Source of the DNA: Medicago truncatula
Lineage: Eukaryota > Streptophyta > Magnoliopsida > Fabales > Fabaceae
DNA length: 64,000 bases
Direction of reading: 5' to 3'
Assembly: GCF_003473485.1 (NCBI RefSeq)
Contig: NC_053046.1
Span: 19,157,001-19,221,000, forward strand
Shown here piece after piece: positions 44,001-55,800 of this stretch. Under the pieces are notes generated by a model. That model searched no databases and was not told where the DNA came from. It saw only the letters and a list, made by a program, of their open reading frames with translations. The translations under genes and the position numbers were made by a program. Position 1 is the stretch's first letter. Each line of letters begins with the position of its first letter.

Positions 44001-44494
44001 GGTAACTGGTTTATGGATGAGTGCTCTTGTACCAGTAACTTGCCCTAATTATACATTCTGATGGATATATTAATTTGTCTTGTTGCAGGAGCTACTATAG
44101 GTGCACAAATAGTAAATGCACGGTGAAGAAAAGGGTTGAACGCTCTCATGAGGACCCAACAATTGTTATAACTACATATGAAGGCCAACATTGTCATCAC
44201 ACTGTTGGATTTCCTCGAACTGGAATGATTAGTCATGAATCTTCTTTTACTAGCCAGTTTGCTCCTACAATGCCTCAATTCTATTATCCTGTTCAATTAC
44301 CTACAGAATTAAACACTTGCACCACTACTGTTTCTCAGCTATGTCAAACACATGATCATCATGAGTCTGCTGGAGGATCGAGCAGCGCTACAATGCTGGC
44401 CGATGCATCACCGCCGCTGGATCTAGCCGATGAAGGATTACTTGGAGATATTGTACCCCGTGGAATGCGCAACAGGGATGAGAGAAATATTTGA
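37417..44494 (+). CDS. WRKY57: WRKY transcription factor, group IIc, WRKY57-like, 3 exons
   Basis: Exons 37417-37703, 43194-43337 and 44089-44494 (GT/AG), 837 nt, 278 residues. The Ser-rich N-terminal region ends [20 protein letters not shown]. The basic stretch [17 protein letters not shown] precedes the WRKY domain with WRKYGQK at residues 129-135 and a zinc finger C149-X4-C154-X23-H178-X-H180. The intron splits the domain after PFP at the Arg codon, the usual WRKY position. The C-terminus ends [25 protein letters not shown] is a hallmark of the WRKY57 group. The protein should bind W-boxes (TTGAC) in the nucleus; Arabidopsis WRKY57 acts in drought, senescence and jasmonate/auxin responses. 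Intron 1 is 5.5 kb and tandemly duplicated; intron 2 holds plastid psbD DNA. Confidence 0.95.
38031..38057 (-). mobile_element. Pure A-tail insertion, 27 nt, 13-bp TSD
   Basis: AAGCTTCACTGTT is repeated at 38018-38030 and 38058-38070 with only T residues between. The equivalent place in intron copy 2 (about 41820) has no T run. Confidence 0.65.
38747..38831 (+). mobile_element. Minimal tRNA-derived SINE (85 bp), perfect 21-bp TSD
   Basis: The 21 bases at 38726-38746 are repeated exactly at 38832-38852 (core ATTCAAAGTTTTGT). The body reads CGTGAGCCTAGTTCAACTG, a degenerate A box, then AAGTTCGAACCCTGG, a B box, and ends GCCACCAAAAAAA. It is only a tRNA-like head plus tail. It is related to 16398-16482 and, more distantly, to 41044-41197. 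Confidence 0.85.
39322..39779. mobile_element. Foldback element with ~200-bp arms
   Basis: The left arm (39322-39525) and right arm (39605-39779) pair in reverse complement, for example AACAAGGTGCATGAGGT and ACCTCATGCACCTTGTT, and GGACTAAAGTGAAAGTAGAAAA with its complement. Intron copy 2 lacks it. TSD not resolved because the next MITE abuts the right end. Confidence 0.75.
39781..39964. mobile_element. MITE, 9-bp TSD
   Basis: The ends are GAGAAATGATATTTGTACAA and (complement) GAGCAATGATATTTGTACAT. TTAATCCTA (39772-39780) and TTATTCCTA (39965-39973) match at 8 of 9 bases. Absent from intron copy 2. Confidence 0.75.
40133..40161 (-). mobile_element. Micro-insertion shared by both intron copies
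   Basis: CACTTGCAG lies at 40124-40132 and 40162-40170; the 29 nt between end ATTTCCATCAAAAAAATAAAG-like on the minus strand. Copy 2 has the same arrangement near 42294-42346, so this one is older than the duplication. The direct repeat is short. Confidence 0.45.
40179..40324. mobile_element. MITE with ~38-bp inverted repeats
   Basis: TAGCATTTGGATGACATAGA at the left pairs with the complement TAGCATTTAGATGACATAGA at the right. In intron copy 2 the flanks are contiguous (about 42346-42366), so it inserted after the duplication. TSD not clear. Confidence 0.75.
40852..40867 (-). mobile_element. Micro-retroposon candidate, 16 nt, imperfect long TSD
   Basis: The flanks 40833-40851 and 40868-40885 share AAATTGA and TTCTTAGTT-type text with a 3-nt gap. 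The insert reads TCCTT plus an A run on the minus strand. Intron copy 2 (about 42825-42845, TTTGAGGCTCTTAATTGAAA) lacks the insertion. Confidence 0.55.
41044..41197 (-). mobile_element. tRNA-derived SINE, ~154 bp
   Basis: On the minus strand it starts ATCCCCGTGAGCGCTCAGTT (A box GCTCAGTTGGTA), has a B box GGGGTTCACCCC, and ends in an A-rich tail (plus-strand T run at 41044-41053). TTTTATTC stands at 41036-41043 and 41198-41205. Intron copy 2 (about 42985-43005) has one uninterrupted version of this site. Confidence 0.8.
41480..43193 (+). repeat. WRKY57 intron 1 duplication, copy 2
   Basis: Partner of 37750-41455, ending in the acceptor used for exon 2 (TAG at 43191-43193). It lacks most insertions of copy 1 and so shows their empty sites. 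Confidence 0.85.
42021..42036 (-). mobile_element. Micro-retroposon candidate, 16 nt, perfect 18-bp TSD
   Basis: TTGATGTGTACTTTATTT is identical at 42003-42020 and 42037-42054. The insert reads TCCCTCAAAAAAATAA on the minus strand. Confidence 0.75.
43734..44050 (+). pseudogene. psbD: Nuclear insertion of plastid psbD (photosystem II D2) fragment
   Basis: Inside WRKY57 intron 2, the frame reads [20 protein letters not shown], then [10 protein letters not shown] and [14 protein letters not shown], which is the C-terminal third of plastid D2. A short deletion after ACCGCC shifts the frame. The downstream DNA (TAACTGGTTTATGGATGAGTGCTCTTG) still matches plastid psbD in another frame before similarity ends near 44020-44050. 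It has no function as a gene here. It came from plastid DNA directly or through the mitochondrion. Confidence 0.92.
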
Positions 44495-46612
44495 TGGTAC
44501 ATATATATTGAATGATTTATCTATTTTGATCTTGGAATGAATTTAGATTATTTTAGAACAAGTTCTTTATATTTACTAATGATGAAAAATTATAGTTATA
44601 ATGGAGATATTGGTAATATATAAACAATTATATAACAACATGTAATCACCATATGAAAATTGACTTAAAATTAACAATCTTCTAAATTTATTCTTGATAT
44701 TAAAAATCCTTTAGCACATAAGTCTTATTAAAGTATGACTCATATATATTAGACACTAAAGAAGGCAAGGGACACAGGCGGTAGTCTCCCACGGTAAGGT
44801 TTTAAGGGTAATATTGTAATCTGAATCGTAGTAATTGTACTATATATATTGCTAGTAACATTGAAACCCTAAATCATCACAGTAATACAAACGAAACTAT
44901 AGTTGATCTATAGTCACAACGGTAAACATCATTGACCGAATTGAGTTAATAAAGATCGTGTGTTCATTGTTTTTTATTTTCGTTTCTTATTATTTTTCTA
45001 GTTGTTGTTCTAACAAATCTATCAAGAGGAAATATCAATTTAGTCTTCACTATGTTTTAATGGACTAATATTATCTACCATTTTGAATTTCAGAGGTTTG
45101 TGAATATCATGAGTCATTTTGTACTATCCATGCAATTTGCATAGAACTTAAATTAGTGATCCACTCATATATGTAGATATGCGTGTGTATTTTTTAACCA
45201 AAGGAAATTATGCATGTGTGTATATATATTTAGGTGAGATCAATTTAGGCTACCTAGGCTGGTATTTGGATATTGTTAAACCATACAAAATCTTTTTACC
45301 ACATATATGCATTAATTACAAAGCTTACGGTTTGATTAACCAAGTGAGTAAATTCAAATGATTAATAAGCTCTTTTAAAGATGAGAAGTTCAAAAAACCT
45401 GAGTTTAAATTTTTGATGAAATTTTACTTATTTTTCGATTGAATTCCAGATTACTAAGATTCCATTCCCATAGAAATCAAAGGATTAACTAAAAAAAACT
45501 TAGAGTTGAATTTGAATTTCTGTATTATATACAATCTCTTCAAATAAACAAGAAATCTTTTAAGGGGGGGATTTATGAAGATAAGTTATATGATTTCCAA
45601 TTTAACATTGCATTTAATTATAATATATACCTAATAAAAATAAATAAATTAAACAATACAATATTATCCAAGTATTATATTGATATAATTTCATATCAGA
45701 GCGTTATGTATTTTTATATATAATAAATTAGTTACAATTTAAACATCTCAATGTTAGTTTTTTAATCAATGACTAAGGATCTTTACTTTTCATTGTAACT
45801 GCATGGGTTATTTTAGAAATTCAATTCTCATTATTTTTCTTTTAAAGTAGTTTATTAGTTAAAATTTACTTTTAAAGTGAATAAATGAGATGTTTAAAAT
45901 TTAAACTCTGACCATGGCATATAACAATGCATTGTCTCTACTAACTGAATTATCCTCATTGAGACAATTCAATTCTCATTCTATTTAGGTCAATAGACAA
46001 AGCCTGAATTAATCTAAATGCATATACATATATTATTAATTCTTATTCTTGGTAATTGTTACCTTCCAATATTATAAAAGAAATACCCTTGTTAATGGTG
46101 AGGAATCTTGCCTTGTATTTTGATAACTTTTAAAACCTACGAGGAGATAAGTACCTTCAGATATATATATATATATATATACTCTATGTTAAGAAAAATA
46201 ATATATAGATGTTGATCAAGACAAATGGCAGAGAATACAACATAGTATAGGGTCATCTAATATGCACCACTCCCATAATAAGTACTTTGAGATGTATATT
46301 GTACTTACTGTACACCAATATGCACCACTCCCTAGAAATAGAATACACTTTTGTAGACCAAATTCATAATAAGTACTCTGAGATGTATATTGTATATTAC
46401 AATAAGCAGAGTAGTGCAGATGCTGATGGCAGAGAATACAACATAATTTATTAATAGGTTCCCAAAAGAATACAATTTGAACATCAAATTATTAGTTTGT
46501 GCACTACTGTAAATTCTAAAATAAATTCTAAAAAAATGAAGAAATTAATTGAAGGATGTACTAAACCTTTCATTAAAAAGAAATCTCTTGAACTTGTCCT
46601 TATTAATTACCT
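44495..46612. other. Intergenic DNA downstream of WRKY57
   Basis: No gene is supported. 44760-45015 looks like the end of a copia-type LTR (TATATATA box, AACCCTAAATCATC, and a terminal TTCTAACA), but no matching start or TSD was found. 45895-45965 contains a degenerate minus-strand SINE-like piece. A short (AT)n lies near 46161-46181. Confidence 0.45.
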
Positions 46613-47232
46613 GATCAAATATCACTTTTGATCCTTTTAGTTTGACAGAATTCTTAAGTTAGTCCTTTAAATTTCAAAATTTTAATTAGCTTCTTTTAGT
46701 TTGACAGAATTCTCAAGTTACCTCTTTAAGTTTCAATAATTTCAAATAAATCATTTTAGTTGATAAACTATTTCACTGTTACCCATGTTGTTAGTCTCCT
46801 TTTAACTGATGCTGATGTCGTCGTTAAGTTGTTGACTTGGATCAAAACGTTGTCTTTTAAAAGTTCCAGGATGTCAAAACGCTACGTTTAATTATCACAA
46901 ATGATCATTTATAGTGCTAGAAATGCAACTATTTACAACAACAATTGCCTTTCTAGCACTATTAAACGACATTTATAGTGCTAGAGTGATCATTTATGAC
47001 CATTAAATGTAATGTTTTGACACCCTGGAGATTTTAAAATGCAACGTTTTGATCCAAGTTAACAACTTAACAACTACATCAACATCAATTAATTATTAAC
47101 TAACAGCAGGGGTAACTCTGAAATAGCTTATTAACTAAAAGGACCTATTTGAAACTTTTGAAACTTTTGAAACTTAAAAAACTAACTTAAGAATTTTGTC
47201 AAACTAAAAGGATCAATCGTGATATTTGACCT
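46613..47232. mobile_element. Foldback Mutator-like element, 9-bp TSD
   Basis: The left arm starts GATCAAATATCACTTTTGAT and the right arm (complement) AGGTCAAATATCACGATTGA; both continue TCCTTTTAGTTTGACA. Arms exceed 150 bp. TAATTACCT (46604-46612) and TAATCACCT (47233-47241) match at 8 of 9. The centre has further short inverted repeats (ATTTATAGTGCTAGA). No ORF. Confidence 0.75.
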
Positions 47233-47349
47233 TAATCACCTATAATCTTGTCCAAGTTTCAGTGATTGGAGACTAAATTTTCCTTTGACTTGAGCACAAA
47301 GTCTTAGATAAAAAAAATATTTACTTTTTATGACATATTCCATCACTAA

Positions 47350-47659
47350 GACCATCCACAATGGTGGGTGCTTCACCTATTTAGCATCACATTAAATAGA
47401 CACACCCTTTATGGAGTATAATACATGGGTGGCTATGGAGAAGGATGGCTATGGAAGCACCCTCTCTCTCTTCCTTTTTCATGGATCACATTTAATAAAT
47501 ATTAATAAAATAAATAAATTTTGTTGAAATGTAATGATATAAAATTATTTGCTGGGTTGGAGAAACTTGGTACTTATTAAGTGTTACGGTAAAATGAGTG
47601 ATGTGGACATATGAATTAAATTTAAGCACCCAATTTAGGGTACTCTGTTGTGGATGGTC
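47350..47659. mobile_element. Tourist-like MITE, TAA TSD
   Basis: The ends are perfect or near perfect: GACCATCCACAATGG and (complement) GACCATCCACAACAG. TAA at 47347-47349 and 47660-47662. 310 bp, same terminal family as 9201-10025. Confidence 0.9.
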
Positions 47660-47687
47660 TAAGGAAAGTTAAACCTTTTATTAATAG

Positions 47688-47692
<5 letters not shown>

Positions 47693-47732
<40 letters not shown>
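47693..47732. repeat. (TA)n microsatellite
   Basis: About 20 TA units without interruption. Confidence 0.9.
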
Positions 47733-47734
<2 letters not shown>

Positions 47735-48618
47735 TGGGTCGGCGTATATTTTTCTTGTTTAAGATTTGTTGCTGTGGCTGGGTTGTATATGAGCTCATAT
47801 TCCATCATTAGTCAGCACCTTATCTTGACTGGATGCTGCCCACTTCATCATGCTCAGCACTTAGACATCTTTGGTCTTTCACTATGTTAAAAACTGCAAT
47901 ACAAATCACATTATTTCTTTTAGATTAATTACAAACAATGAAACTATTTTTTTTTAATAAACAAACAATGAAACCATTGTTTCCTCATAAAACAAAATTA
48001 TTAAAAATGATAAGTGTTCACGTTTGAACACTTTTTATGAATGTCTATACTAGACAAACACACCTGTATATTTGTTTCTCCATGACTTGTAATTATTGTG
48101 TGGAAATGCTCCATGATATGTCTGTAAAACCTAGCTACATACATATTCTACAAATTGTTTTTAAATTATAATATGGTTATAGACTCCCCAACTTATTCCA
48201 TTCAAATATTAAGTGACATTAAACGAAATATTATAAAGAAATAGGTTGGAGAATTTGTAACCCCTCATATTATTTTCCTTTTGCGGACTTTGAATTCTCA
48301 TATTATTTTCCTTTTGCAGACTTTGAATTCTTTAATCTTTTATGGGACTTAAGACTTTTGGTTTGAAAAATCAGATCGGCGTGAGATATCTTTATTGGGC
48401 GGATGAACAAACTTTCCTAGGTCTTCAACTGTCTCCAAAAAGCCAATTCGATTATAAAAAAGATTCCATGTCTGTCCCTTTCAAAAAGATTATGACACGA
48501 CTCAATACGTTTACATTCAAAGTGATGAAAGTTTCTTGGTCCTACACAATTAAAGAGTTTTAGCTCAATCAGTTTCAAAGGTTAGTGTTGGGTTTCAATC
48601 TTCGTATTGTGGAAATCA
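47733..48618. other. Intergenic DNA
   Basis: No supported gene. It contains the micro-insertion at 47945-47960. A 73-codon frame at 48342-48563 has no family I recognise. Confidence 0.4.
47945..47960 (-). mobile_element. Micro-retroposon candidate, 16 nt, perfect 14-bp TSD
   Basis: ACAAACAATGAAAC is identical at 47931-47944 and 47961-47974. The insert reads TTATTAAAAAAAAATA on the minus strand. Confidence 0.7.
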
Positions 48619-49147
48619 GTTTTTTTTTTTGACAAAAATAAAATGATATTCATTCATTCAAATCGAGAGATTACATTATTCAACACCGCTAAAAACATAA
48701 AGGATATAAATGATAAATCTGCGAACAAACTCACAACATCCAAGTTAATAGCATATAACGCATAATGCCTACAAAAATATATGATAATATTAAAGTCACC
48801 GGAATATCCATAGCCTCCGGATCTGCAACGTTGACGTCCAAATCTTTGATTGAATAATCGATCTTTCAATAGGAATAAAATGAACACTGCAAGAAGATGG
48901 AAAAGCAAACAACGCTGCACAAGACGACGAACAACAAACCACCACACTTAGATGATGAAATCACAAAGAAAAAACCTAGATATGTGTGAAAGTCACTTAT
49001 TTAGATTGAAATAGAGAGAAAAAGATGAAGATGGGTGATTTCCGGTCAAAAATTTACCCAAAACCACCCCCCAATGAAGAAACGGGATGAGAAAACCTAG
49101 AGAGAGAAAATTAGGGCCGACTTGTTGGAGAGGGAGAGGAAGAGTAA
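48619..49147 (-). mobile_element. Second copy of the 542-bp poly(A)-tailed retroposon
   Basis: This matches 27482-28023 from the T run (minus-strand poly(A)) to the GTTGGAG(A/T)GGGAGA end. A 9-bp AAATCAGTT flanks it on both sides (about 48612 and 49148). A longer flank, AATCAGTT plus AAAGGTTAGTGTTGGG, is also found at about 48567 and 49149. Confidence 0.8.
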
Positions 49148-50033
49148 ATCAGTTATAAAGGTTAGTGTTGGGCAGAAGGAGAATGAAATAATCAATTATG
49201 GCTTAACACTATCGTATAATTATGAATATAATATTAATTTAATCCAGAAACTATCATTAATAAACTACTCCCTTTGTTCCTATATTTAACTATCTATTTG
49301 ATTTTATTTTTGTTCATAAATATAAACGCATTTTCAAATCACTAGATGTATTTATTATTATTTTTTACCTAAACATATCCCTAATTAATACTACTAATTT
49401 GTTTTGAAATATGAATTTCAAATTTAATACACATACAAACAAAAGATAATTTAGTAATATTAATACACAAAACAGATACATTAATTACATTGTATTTACA
49501 CTGGTTATTGGTAATACAAACAATATTATCCAAAAACAGTTAAGGACTGAATTAAAGTCCTTTTTGGGGTTCGTTTGGTATAGCGATTTATGATCTTTTT
49601 CCTTACATGTTTGTCGAGAACAAATCAAATTGTTCTTATTAGTGTTAGATTTGCTTCCAACAACTTTAATGAAACAAGTTATCAAATGACAACTTAAAAG
49701 AAATAACAATCAAATGAGCATTCAAAAGAAGAAGAAAGAAAATGAAAGGAAAAGTGCATAATGAAGTAAAGAAAAGGAAAAATAAAGCAGTAATAAAGCG
49801 ATTGAATTGAAGGAAATAAAATGGTAGATGAAATCTGTCAATCTACCCACTCGTGAACTCATTTGCTCCGCGGCGGAGGTGTTAGAGTTTCAGAAATCAA
49901 GAAACCAACCCCTTATTCTTATTACAAACTGATATATATATAGACCTTACATGAAAAACTACCAATAACTTCCTATACTTAGAGCCCTACACTTGACATG
50001 AATGTTATTTAATTCCAACAAAATAAAAAGGGG
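49148..50033. other. Intergenic DNA with Stowaway-like end
   Basis: A Stowaway-type MITE end (TACTCCCTTTGTTCCTATA) lies at about 49266. The opposite end was not found. No gene. Confidence 0.4.
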
Positions 50034-51644
50034 TATGACTGACAATGAGCTGAACCAACTCGATAATAGTTCGGAACTTCATTCGACAATTAACTCGTTG
50101 AACTTGGTTCATGAACCAAATGAGCTGAACTTGAGCTGAAAATTAGGTTCGTTAAGTAGATGAGCTGAACTTGAACTGTATATAGTTCGACTCGGTTGAT
50201 TCATGAGCTGGTTCGATAATCGATAATATAAATATTTTTTTGACAATATCTATATTAGTTTAGTAAAAATTAATAAAGTACAAGATTAAATATTAAAAGA
50301 CGAAACATGTAATTTATTACAAGCTTCCTCTAAACTTATGTATTTGTTTATGGAGAAATTATCTCTAATTTAATTAACATGTAATGATACTATAATACTC
50401 ACACATATTAAGAAATGCAATTAATATTATGTGGAAAAGAGATATTATGAGTTGTTTTTACAAAATTATCCTTAATAAATAATATGGGAAAGATAAATGA
50501 AATAATTGAAAGAAGAGAGTAATAAATAGTTAAGGTTATAATAGGAAAAATAACATTAATATTGCATTGGTATTGTAAAGCGACGTATAATTTGAGACAA
50601 ATTTTTTTGCTAAAGCGACATACAATTTGGGACGGAGGGAGTAAAAGATAGAAAGAATATCAAGAAAAAAAAAAGAGACAGAAAAAAAAATAGCAAATGG
50701 GGGTAAGATACTTTTGCAAGATTTTAATTTATGTGTATTACAAGTAGTCCCACATCCGGGAGTTTTTTTTTTTTTTTTTTTGGTGAAACAAAGGGGCTAA
50801 CAGCAGCCCAAAAGAAATTGAAACCACGCGGGAAATTAACCGCTAAAGTATCAGCAACAACACAATTTAAACTAAAATCAGGGATATAATTAAAAATATG
50901 AATAGAGCTATCTAAAGAAAGACCAAACTTTGCTAAACTATCATTAACCTAATTTGCCTCTCGAAGCACATGAGATCAAGTTAAGACGCATCCCAACTTA
51001 TTCTGATTCAAAATACTTTTAATCAGAGGGGAACATGGGTGACATGAAGGACAACCATTATTCAATAAACTCACTGCACTTTGAGAGTCTGATTCAACAA
51101 TGATTCTTTGGAATTCCCTTTCTAAAGGACGCCCAAGAAAATAGCCCAAAGCTGAGCATGAATAATAGATCACAAACCCAAATTGGAAGCAAAAGCATAG
51201 ATAACTCTACCAGAATTGTCCGGGAGTTTAAAAACAACAGACATGAGGAGTGGTTATAAAAGAAAAGCGCTCATGTGCATGTAAACAACGCTACAGTTGT
51301 TTTAATTATAAATGACTACAACTTTTTTTTTTTTTTTTCTGTAGTCTTAAAACAAACATGTTCAATAGTTTTAATTTAGTTCAAGCTTTTTTTTTTGTTT
51401 TTTGTGCAAATAAAGTAAAAGGTCAAAATATGCATTTTTGACAAAAACATTTGAATTAGGTTACCCAAGTAATGAGTTGAATCTAATGAGTCGAACCGAG
51501 TTGTTCGTGAACTTTAAATCAGTAGAACTCGAGTTAAAAAAAGGTTCGTATCGAACTCGAGTCGAGTTTCGAGCTAAACCAATTCTTATCGAGTCGAGTC
51601 GAGCTCAGATAAGTTCGATTCTACTCGACTCATTTCCAGCCCTA
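50034..51644. mobile_element. Degraded hAT-like element with nested insertions
   Basis: The left end TATGACTGACAATGAGC and right end (complement) TAGGGCTGGAAATGAGT can pair. Both subterminal parts are full of GAGCTGAAC/GTTCGA or GAGTCGAG/TTCGA motifs. Flanks AAAAGGGG and GATAGGGG agree at 6 of 8 bases. Inside are a Stowaway-like end (GGGACGGAGGGAGTA near 50632) and the LINE fragment at 50766-51218. Moderate support. Confidence 0.45.
50766..51218 (-). mobile_element. Truncated LINE: RNase H fragment with poly(A) tail
   Basis: On the minus strand the translation includes RIIVESDSQSAVSLLNNGCP and GCVLT, the middle of LINE RNase H, and ends in poly(A) (plus-strand T run from 50763). TCCGGGAGTTT occurs at 50755-50765 and 51219-51229, a likely 11-bp TSD. 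It has internal stops. Confidence 0.75.
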
Positions 51645-51659
51645 GATAGGGGGGATTTG

Positions 51660-52887
51660 AAAAGTCTTAACCGCTGCTTAATTTTCTACAACCAAACAGG
51701 TAACTTTCTCTATTGCAAATAGATTAAAATTGTAATCTCTAACCCTTAACTCTTTTACTTTATATCGTCAACTTAAAATAAGTTAAGCAAATTGTTTGGA
51801 CGAAACGTTAATTCTTGTGGATACAATACTCTACTTATCACTTTATTATTTGGTAAACGATTTAGTGCACTTTCCTAATCCGACCATCACTTATAATGTC
51901 TTCCATTTCTACAACTAAAACTTTACTAAATTTTAAGGTCCTATCTTCATATATTCATTCAACGTTAATATAATCTATTATCGTAAACCACTATCACCGT
52001 ATCCTTGATTTATTCTAGTTTGTACCCTCAAAATTAGTTTATAACATTAGAATCTTTCATTACTCTTAAGGAATTACTACTGTCTTCGTCAATTATTCAT
52101 GAACTATCCATCTATATCTCTCTTGACTTCACTTATACGTCTTTAACTAATTCACGTTTTAGGCTCGCCATTATTACGAGGAATCACTTATAATTAAACC
52201 TAAACATACTCCTTCAATTAGGATCCTATCATTCACATTAGGAACTCATTTTAGGAAGAAAAGTTTAGTTTTCTAGGCTTGGGAAGGGTTCATGACCGTG
52301 CTCCTGGGGGCACGACAATGCCCTCTTAAAACAACACGAAAAAGCAAAATAGGCAATCAATTGTGCATGGGTCATGCGCCCCAATGGCACGACCGTGCAC
52401 ATGTGACAGGTTCATGAAATCGCAATTTTCCTGCGATTTCACGTTGGGGGACCTCACGTAACTCCGTTTTCGACCATAAACTCACTAAACTCGTCCCTAA
52501 CCATCATCCTAAGGTTACCATACCGTTTGGAGTTTAATTTCCTCTTTTCCTATTTAATTATCCGCTCTTTTCATGGTTAAGTTCTCAATTCAAATACCCT
52601 AACTTTGGCTTTCTCAATTCTAATCTTTCAACAACATTAACCCTCATCAACATTTGTTCATCATCATTCTCTCACCATGATTCTCATTATAAAAACATCT
52701 AAATTCACAAGATTAAACAACCTCACAATTGGAATAAAGATACCCTAAGATGATGGGATTATCCCCTTACCTCGAATGCTCTGAAAAATGCAAATTTTTG
52801 TTCAATTCTCCTTAGCTAGGGTTTGTCTCATTTTCTCTCCTCTTCTCTATGATTCTTACGTGCAACAACAAATGTTTCTGGCTTTCT
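51660..52887 (-). mobile_element. LTR fragment interrupted by the CACTA element
   Basis: CA-rich, GC-variable DNA of the same layout as 3181-5239: an inverted-repeat cluster at 52290-52450 (GGCACGACCGTGC, TCATGACC, GCGATTT...) and an AGGTAAGGG box at 52764-52772 on the minus strand. The LTR continues on the far side of the CACTA insertion at 56062-56105, where a TATA box is found. Outer borders are not resolved; the left limit is approximate. Confidence 0.55.
52764..52772 (-). promoter_or_regulatory. Splice-donor-like AGGTAAGGG box in LTR fragment
   Basis: Reads AGGTAAGGG, then GATAATCCC, on the minus strand. With the CACTA element removed it lies about 124 nt downstream of the TATA box at 56070-56079. 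Confidence 0.4.
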
Positions 52888-55800
52888 CACTACAAGAATT
52901 TTGATCATTATTGGCAGATTTAATCCCTCAGTAGTGTATCAAATCCCTCAGTAATACACATTACTGACGGTTTTGTTGAGGAAATAGATCCCTCAGTAAT
53001 ACTGGCGTCAGTAATGTTACTGACGGAATTTTCCCTCAGTAACGTTGAGATGATTTTGACGAAGCATTACTGAGGGATTATTCCCTCAGTAATTACTGGC
53101 AGAACAATCCCGTCAGTAATTACTGGCAGAAAAATCCCTCAGTAATGCTTTGTCAAAACCACCTACACAAAACCACCTCTGCATTACTGAGGGAAATTTC
53201 CCCCAGTAATGTACTTTACCCTTTTTTTTTAGGAATCCATTCCCTCTTTTTATTTTAATTAAAGAAATAAATGAAATAAACACAAATATATTAAGAAAAT
53301 AAAATTTAAAAAGACACAAATTAATTAAGAGACATATCATCATAAAGATTTCAATAATATTCATACAATCCAGAAAACTAAAAATAAACTATTATTTTGT
53401 AAATCAACAAATTTATTAGATACTAAGCCTGCACAAGACATGCAAAAGCTAGCAGCAAGAACAATACAAAAGCGCCGCCCATACGCGTAACGCCCAAGAC
53501 CAAACAGAAAGCTAAGAACACAGTCAGCAGGAGATCCCGTAAAAACTCCACACAGCTAACATAATTACCTATTAAAAACTCCTCAGGGAACCAACTATTC
53601 ATGTAACCATAGTTGCTGCACAAGGTAAATCTTACATTATTAACCATAGTTGCTGCACAGGGTAAATCATACATTAGTAAACCATATTCATTGTTTGAAG
53701 TGTCCGAGTCTCTGATTAGGATTTGCTTTAATCGCAAATTCACACATTCACACAGTTAACACATCAATGGTTGTTGGATCGAGATCGGACGAAATAAAAA
53801 CAAGCAATTTTTTTAACTATAAATATTGATCTTGAAATCCAAAGCTATGATATTGATCTAACAAATATCAATATGTTGAGTGCGTGAATGTGTCAGATTT
53901 GTGACTGCAGACAATCTCTCGGTGTCTTACCACTCGGACAAACCACATGTTGGTAATGATGTAATTTGACCAATTTGAAGGGATTTTGTTTTCAAGATAA
54001 ATGGGCATGAATGATGGCTAAAAATATTAGTACCTGCTGGAAATTTAGCACAACCCTCTTGTATAACATTAAGATCATCAGAGATCACAACAGATCCATC
54101 ACCTGTAATAGCCAGTACAACTTCAATGCATCATCAAAACCCTGCATAAAAAACAAACATCATTTTTTTGTGCAATTTTCTTGAATTCAGCATATATTAT
54201 AACATGTCCTGAGCACAAGAAGTACAAACAGAGGCAAGGAGCAATACATAGAAAGCTAAAAAACCAGCTGAACCAAAAACTAAAAGAGCACTAAAAGCTC
54301 TTAAGCAACAGCAGGCACCAAACACAAAAACAGAACAAAAACACATACAGGCGTGACAGTGAAAACCGCCCCCTTACTGTGGCATCGGAACAAAGGAAGA
54401 ATGATGGATTGTTATTCTAGGTCCTCTTCTACAAGTACAAGTACAACATAGTGCATAATTGTAGCTAAGTTCAATTATATAGCCTTGGCTACAAAAGGTA
54501 CAAACATTACATACATTGCGAACAACATGTTTAGAATGATTCCGATTCATTCTTTTCAATTTCAAATGACCCAATTCATAATTTCTAGTTGACATTTATA
54601 TATTTCAAAATATAGTAAATCAATTGTTAAACTAAAGACACAATCTATGAAGAAGACAACAAAGTAAATCAATTGCTAAGGTAAATAAATTATTAAAGTA
54701 AATAGACCGTAAATAATTTTTTTTTAATAAAAAGCAATTAAATTAAACAAATAAATCATGTTTAAAGGGAAAAAAAAATAGAAAACACAAAACCTGGTGT
54801 AGTTGACAAGTTGCTGAGAGTTAGAAATGACTTTACAAGAGTAGAAATAGAAATTAGCTACTGGCAATTGCAATTCGGTGCTAGCATTTTTAATTCCAGA
54901 GTTACAATACAGCGGGAGGATCTACAACCAACAACCATGCAACAAAATTTTCCGAATATAAATATTCTGAAATCGCACACACATACAAAATATTAAATCG
55001 CAGCCACAAACCAGCAGCAGAGTTCACGAATCACAAACACAAACGGCAAAGCAACAAAGAAAGATTACAATTGTTTGATGTTTGAATGCTTGTAGTGTTG
55101 TAGCATTTTAGTACACAAATATTCAGTTTTAGATAATAGAGTTTCTTGAATGATTTCAATGTTATCCAAGCTTGTTTCTAATGAGTTTGTGAACATTTTC
55201 TGAAGCACAAAGTTTGACGTTTCACTCTTGACAAAGATGACGAAAACAAGCAATTCTAAAACAATTCCCAATCCCCAATTATAAAACCCTAAAAATTTCT
55301 AAAACCCTATAAAAATTTCCAATTCTAAACCCTAAAACAAGCAATTGGAGAATGAATAATGAATAAGAAATTAGAGGATCATTGGCTCACCTTGACATAA
55401 GGTGAGTGAGAACTGAAAGAGAGATGCTGGGTTTGAAGAAGATAGTTGAAGATTCAGCGATCTGGGAGAGAAAGTCAGCGACAGGATTTGTTTGTTGTTG
55501 TGAGAAAAGCTTGCCGCGGCGAACTGAGTGAAAATCAGCGGCGGTGAACTGAGAGAGAATCAGCAGCGGCGGTTTGTTTGTGCGAGATGAGGAGAAGCGG
55601 TTTGTTTGTGTGAGATGAGAAACACGCATGATGCTTCTCAGTACTCACATGCGTGAGTAAAAAATTATGTTAGTTTATAGACAATTTTTTTTAAGAAGGG
55701 TCATATTAATATTGTTACTAATTATTACTGACGGATATTTTAAATTACCGACGGATTATTTAATCTGTCATAACATTACTGACCGATTCGTATCCGTCAG

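Noticed and set aside
43772-44005. Expressed nuclear gene for a D2-like protein
   Set aside because: It is a frame-broken piece of plastid psbD lying within a WRKY57 intron.
44760-45015. Complete copia solo LTR
   Set aside because: One end (TTCTAACA) and a TATA-like box can be seen, but no TG start or 5-bp TSD was found upstream.
48342-48563. Small 73-residue gene
   Set aside because: The frame is open, but there is no recognisable family, no promoter or splice context, and it adjoins a retroposon.
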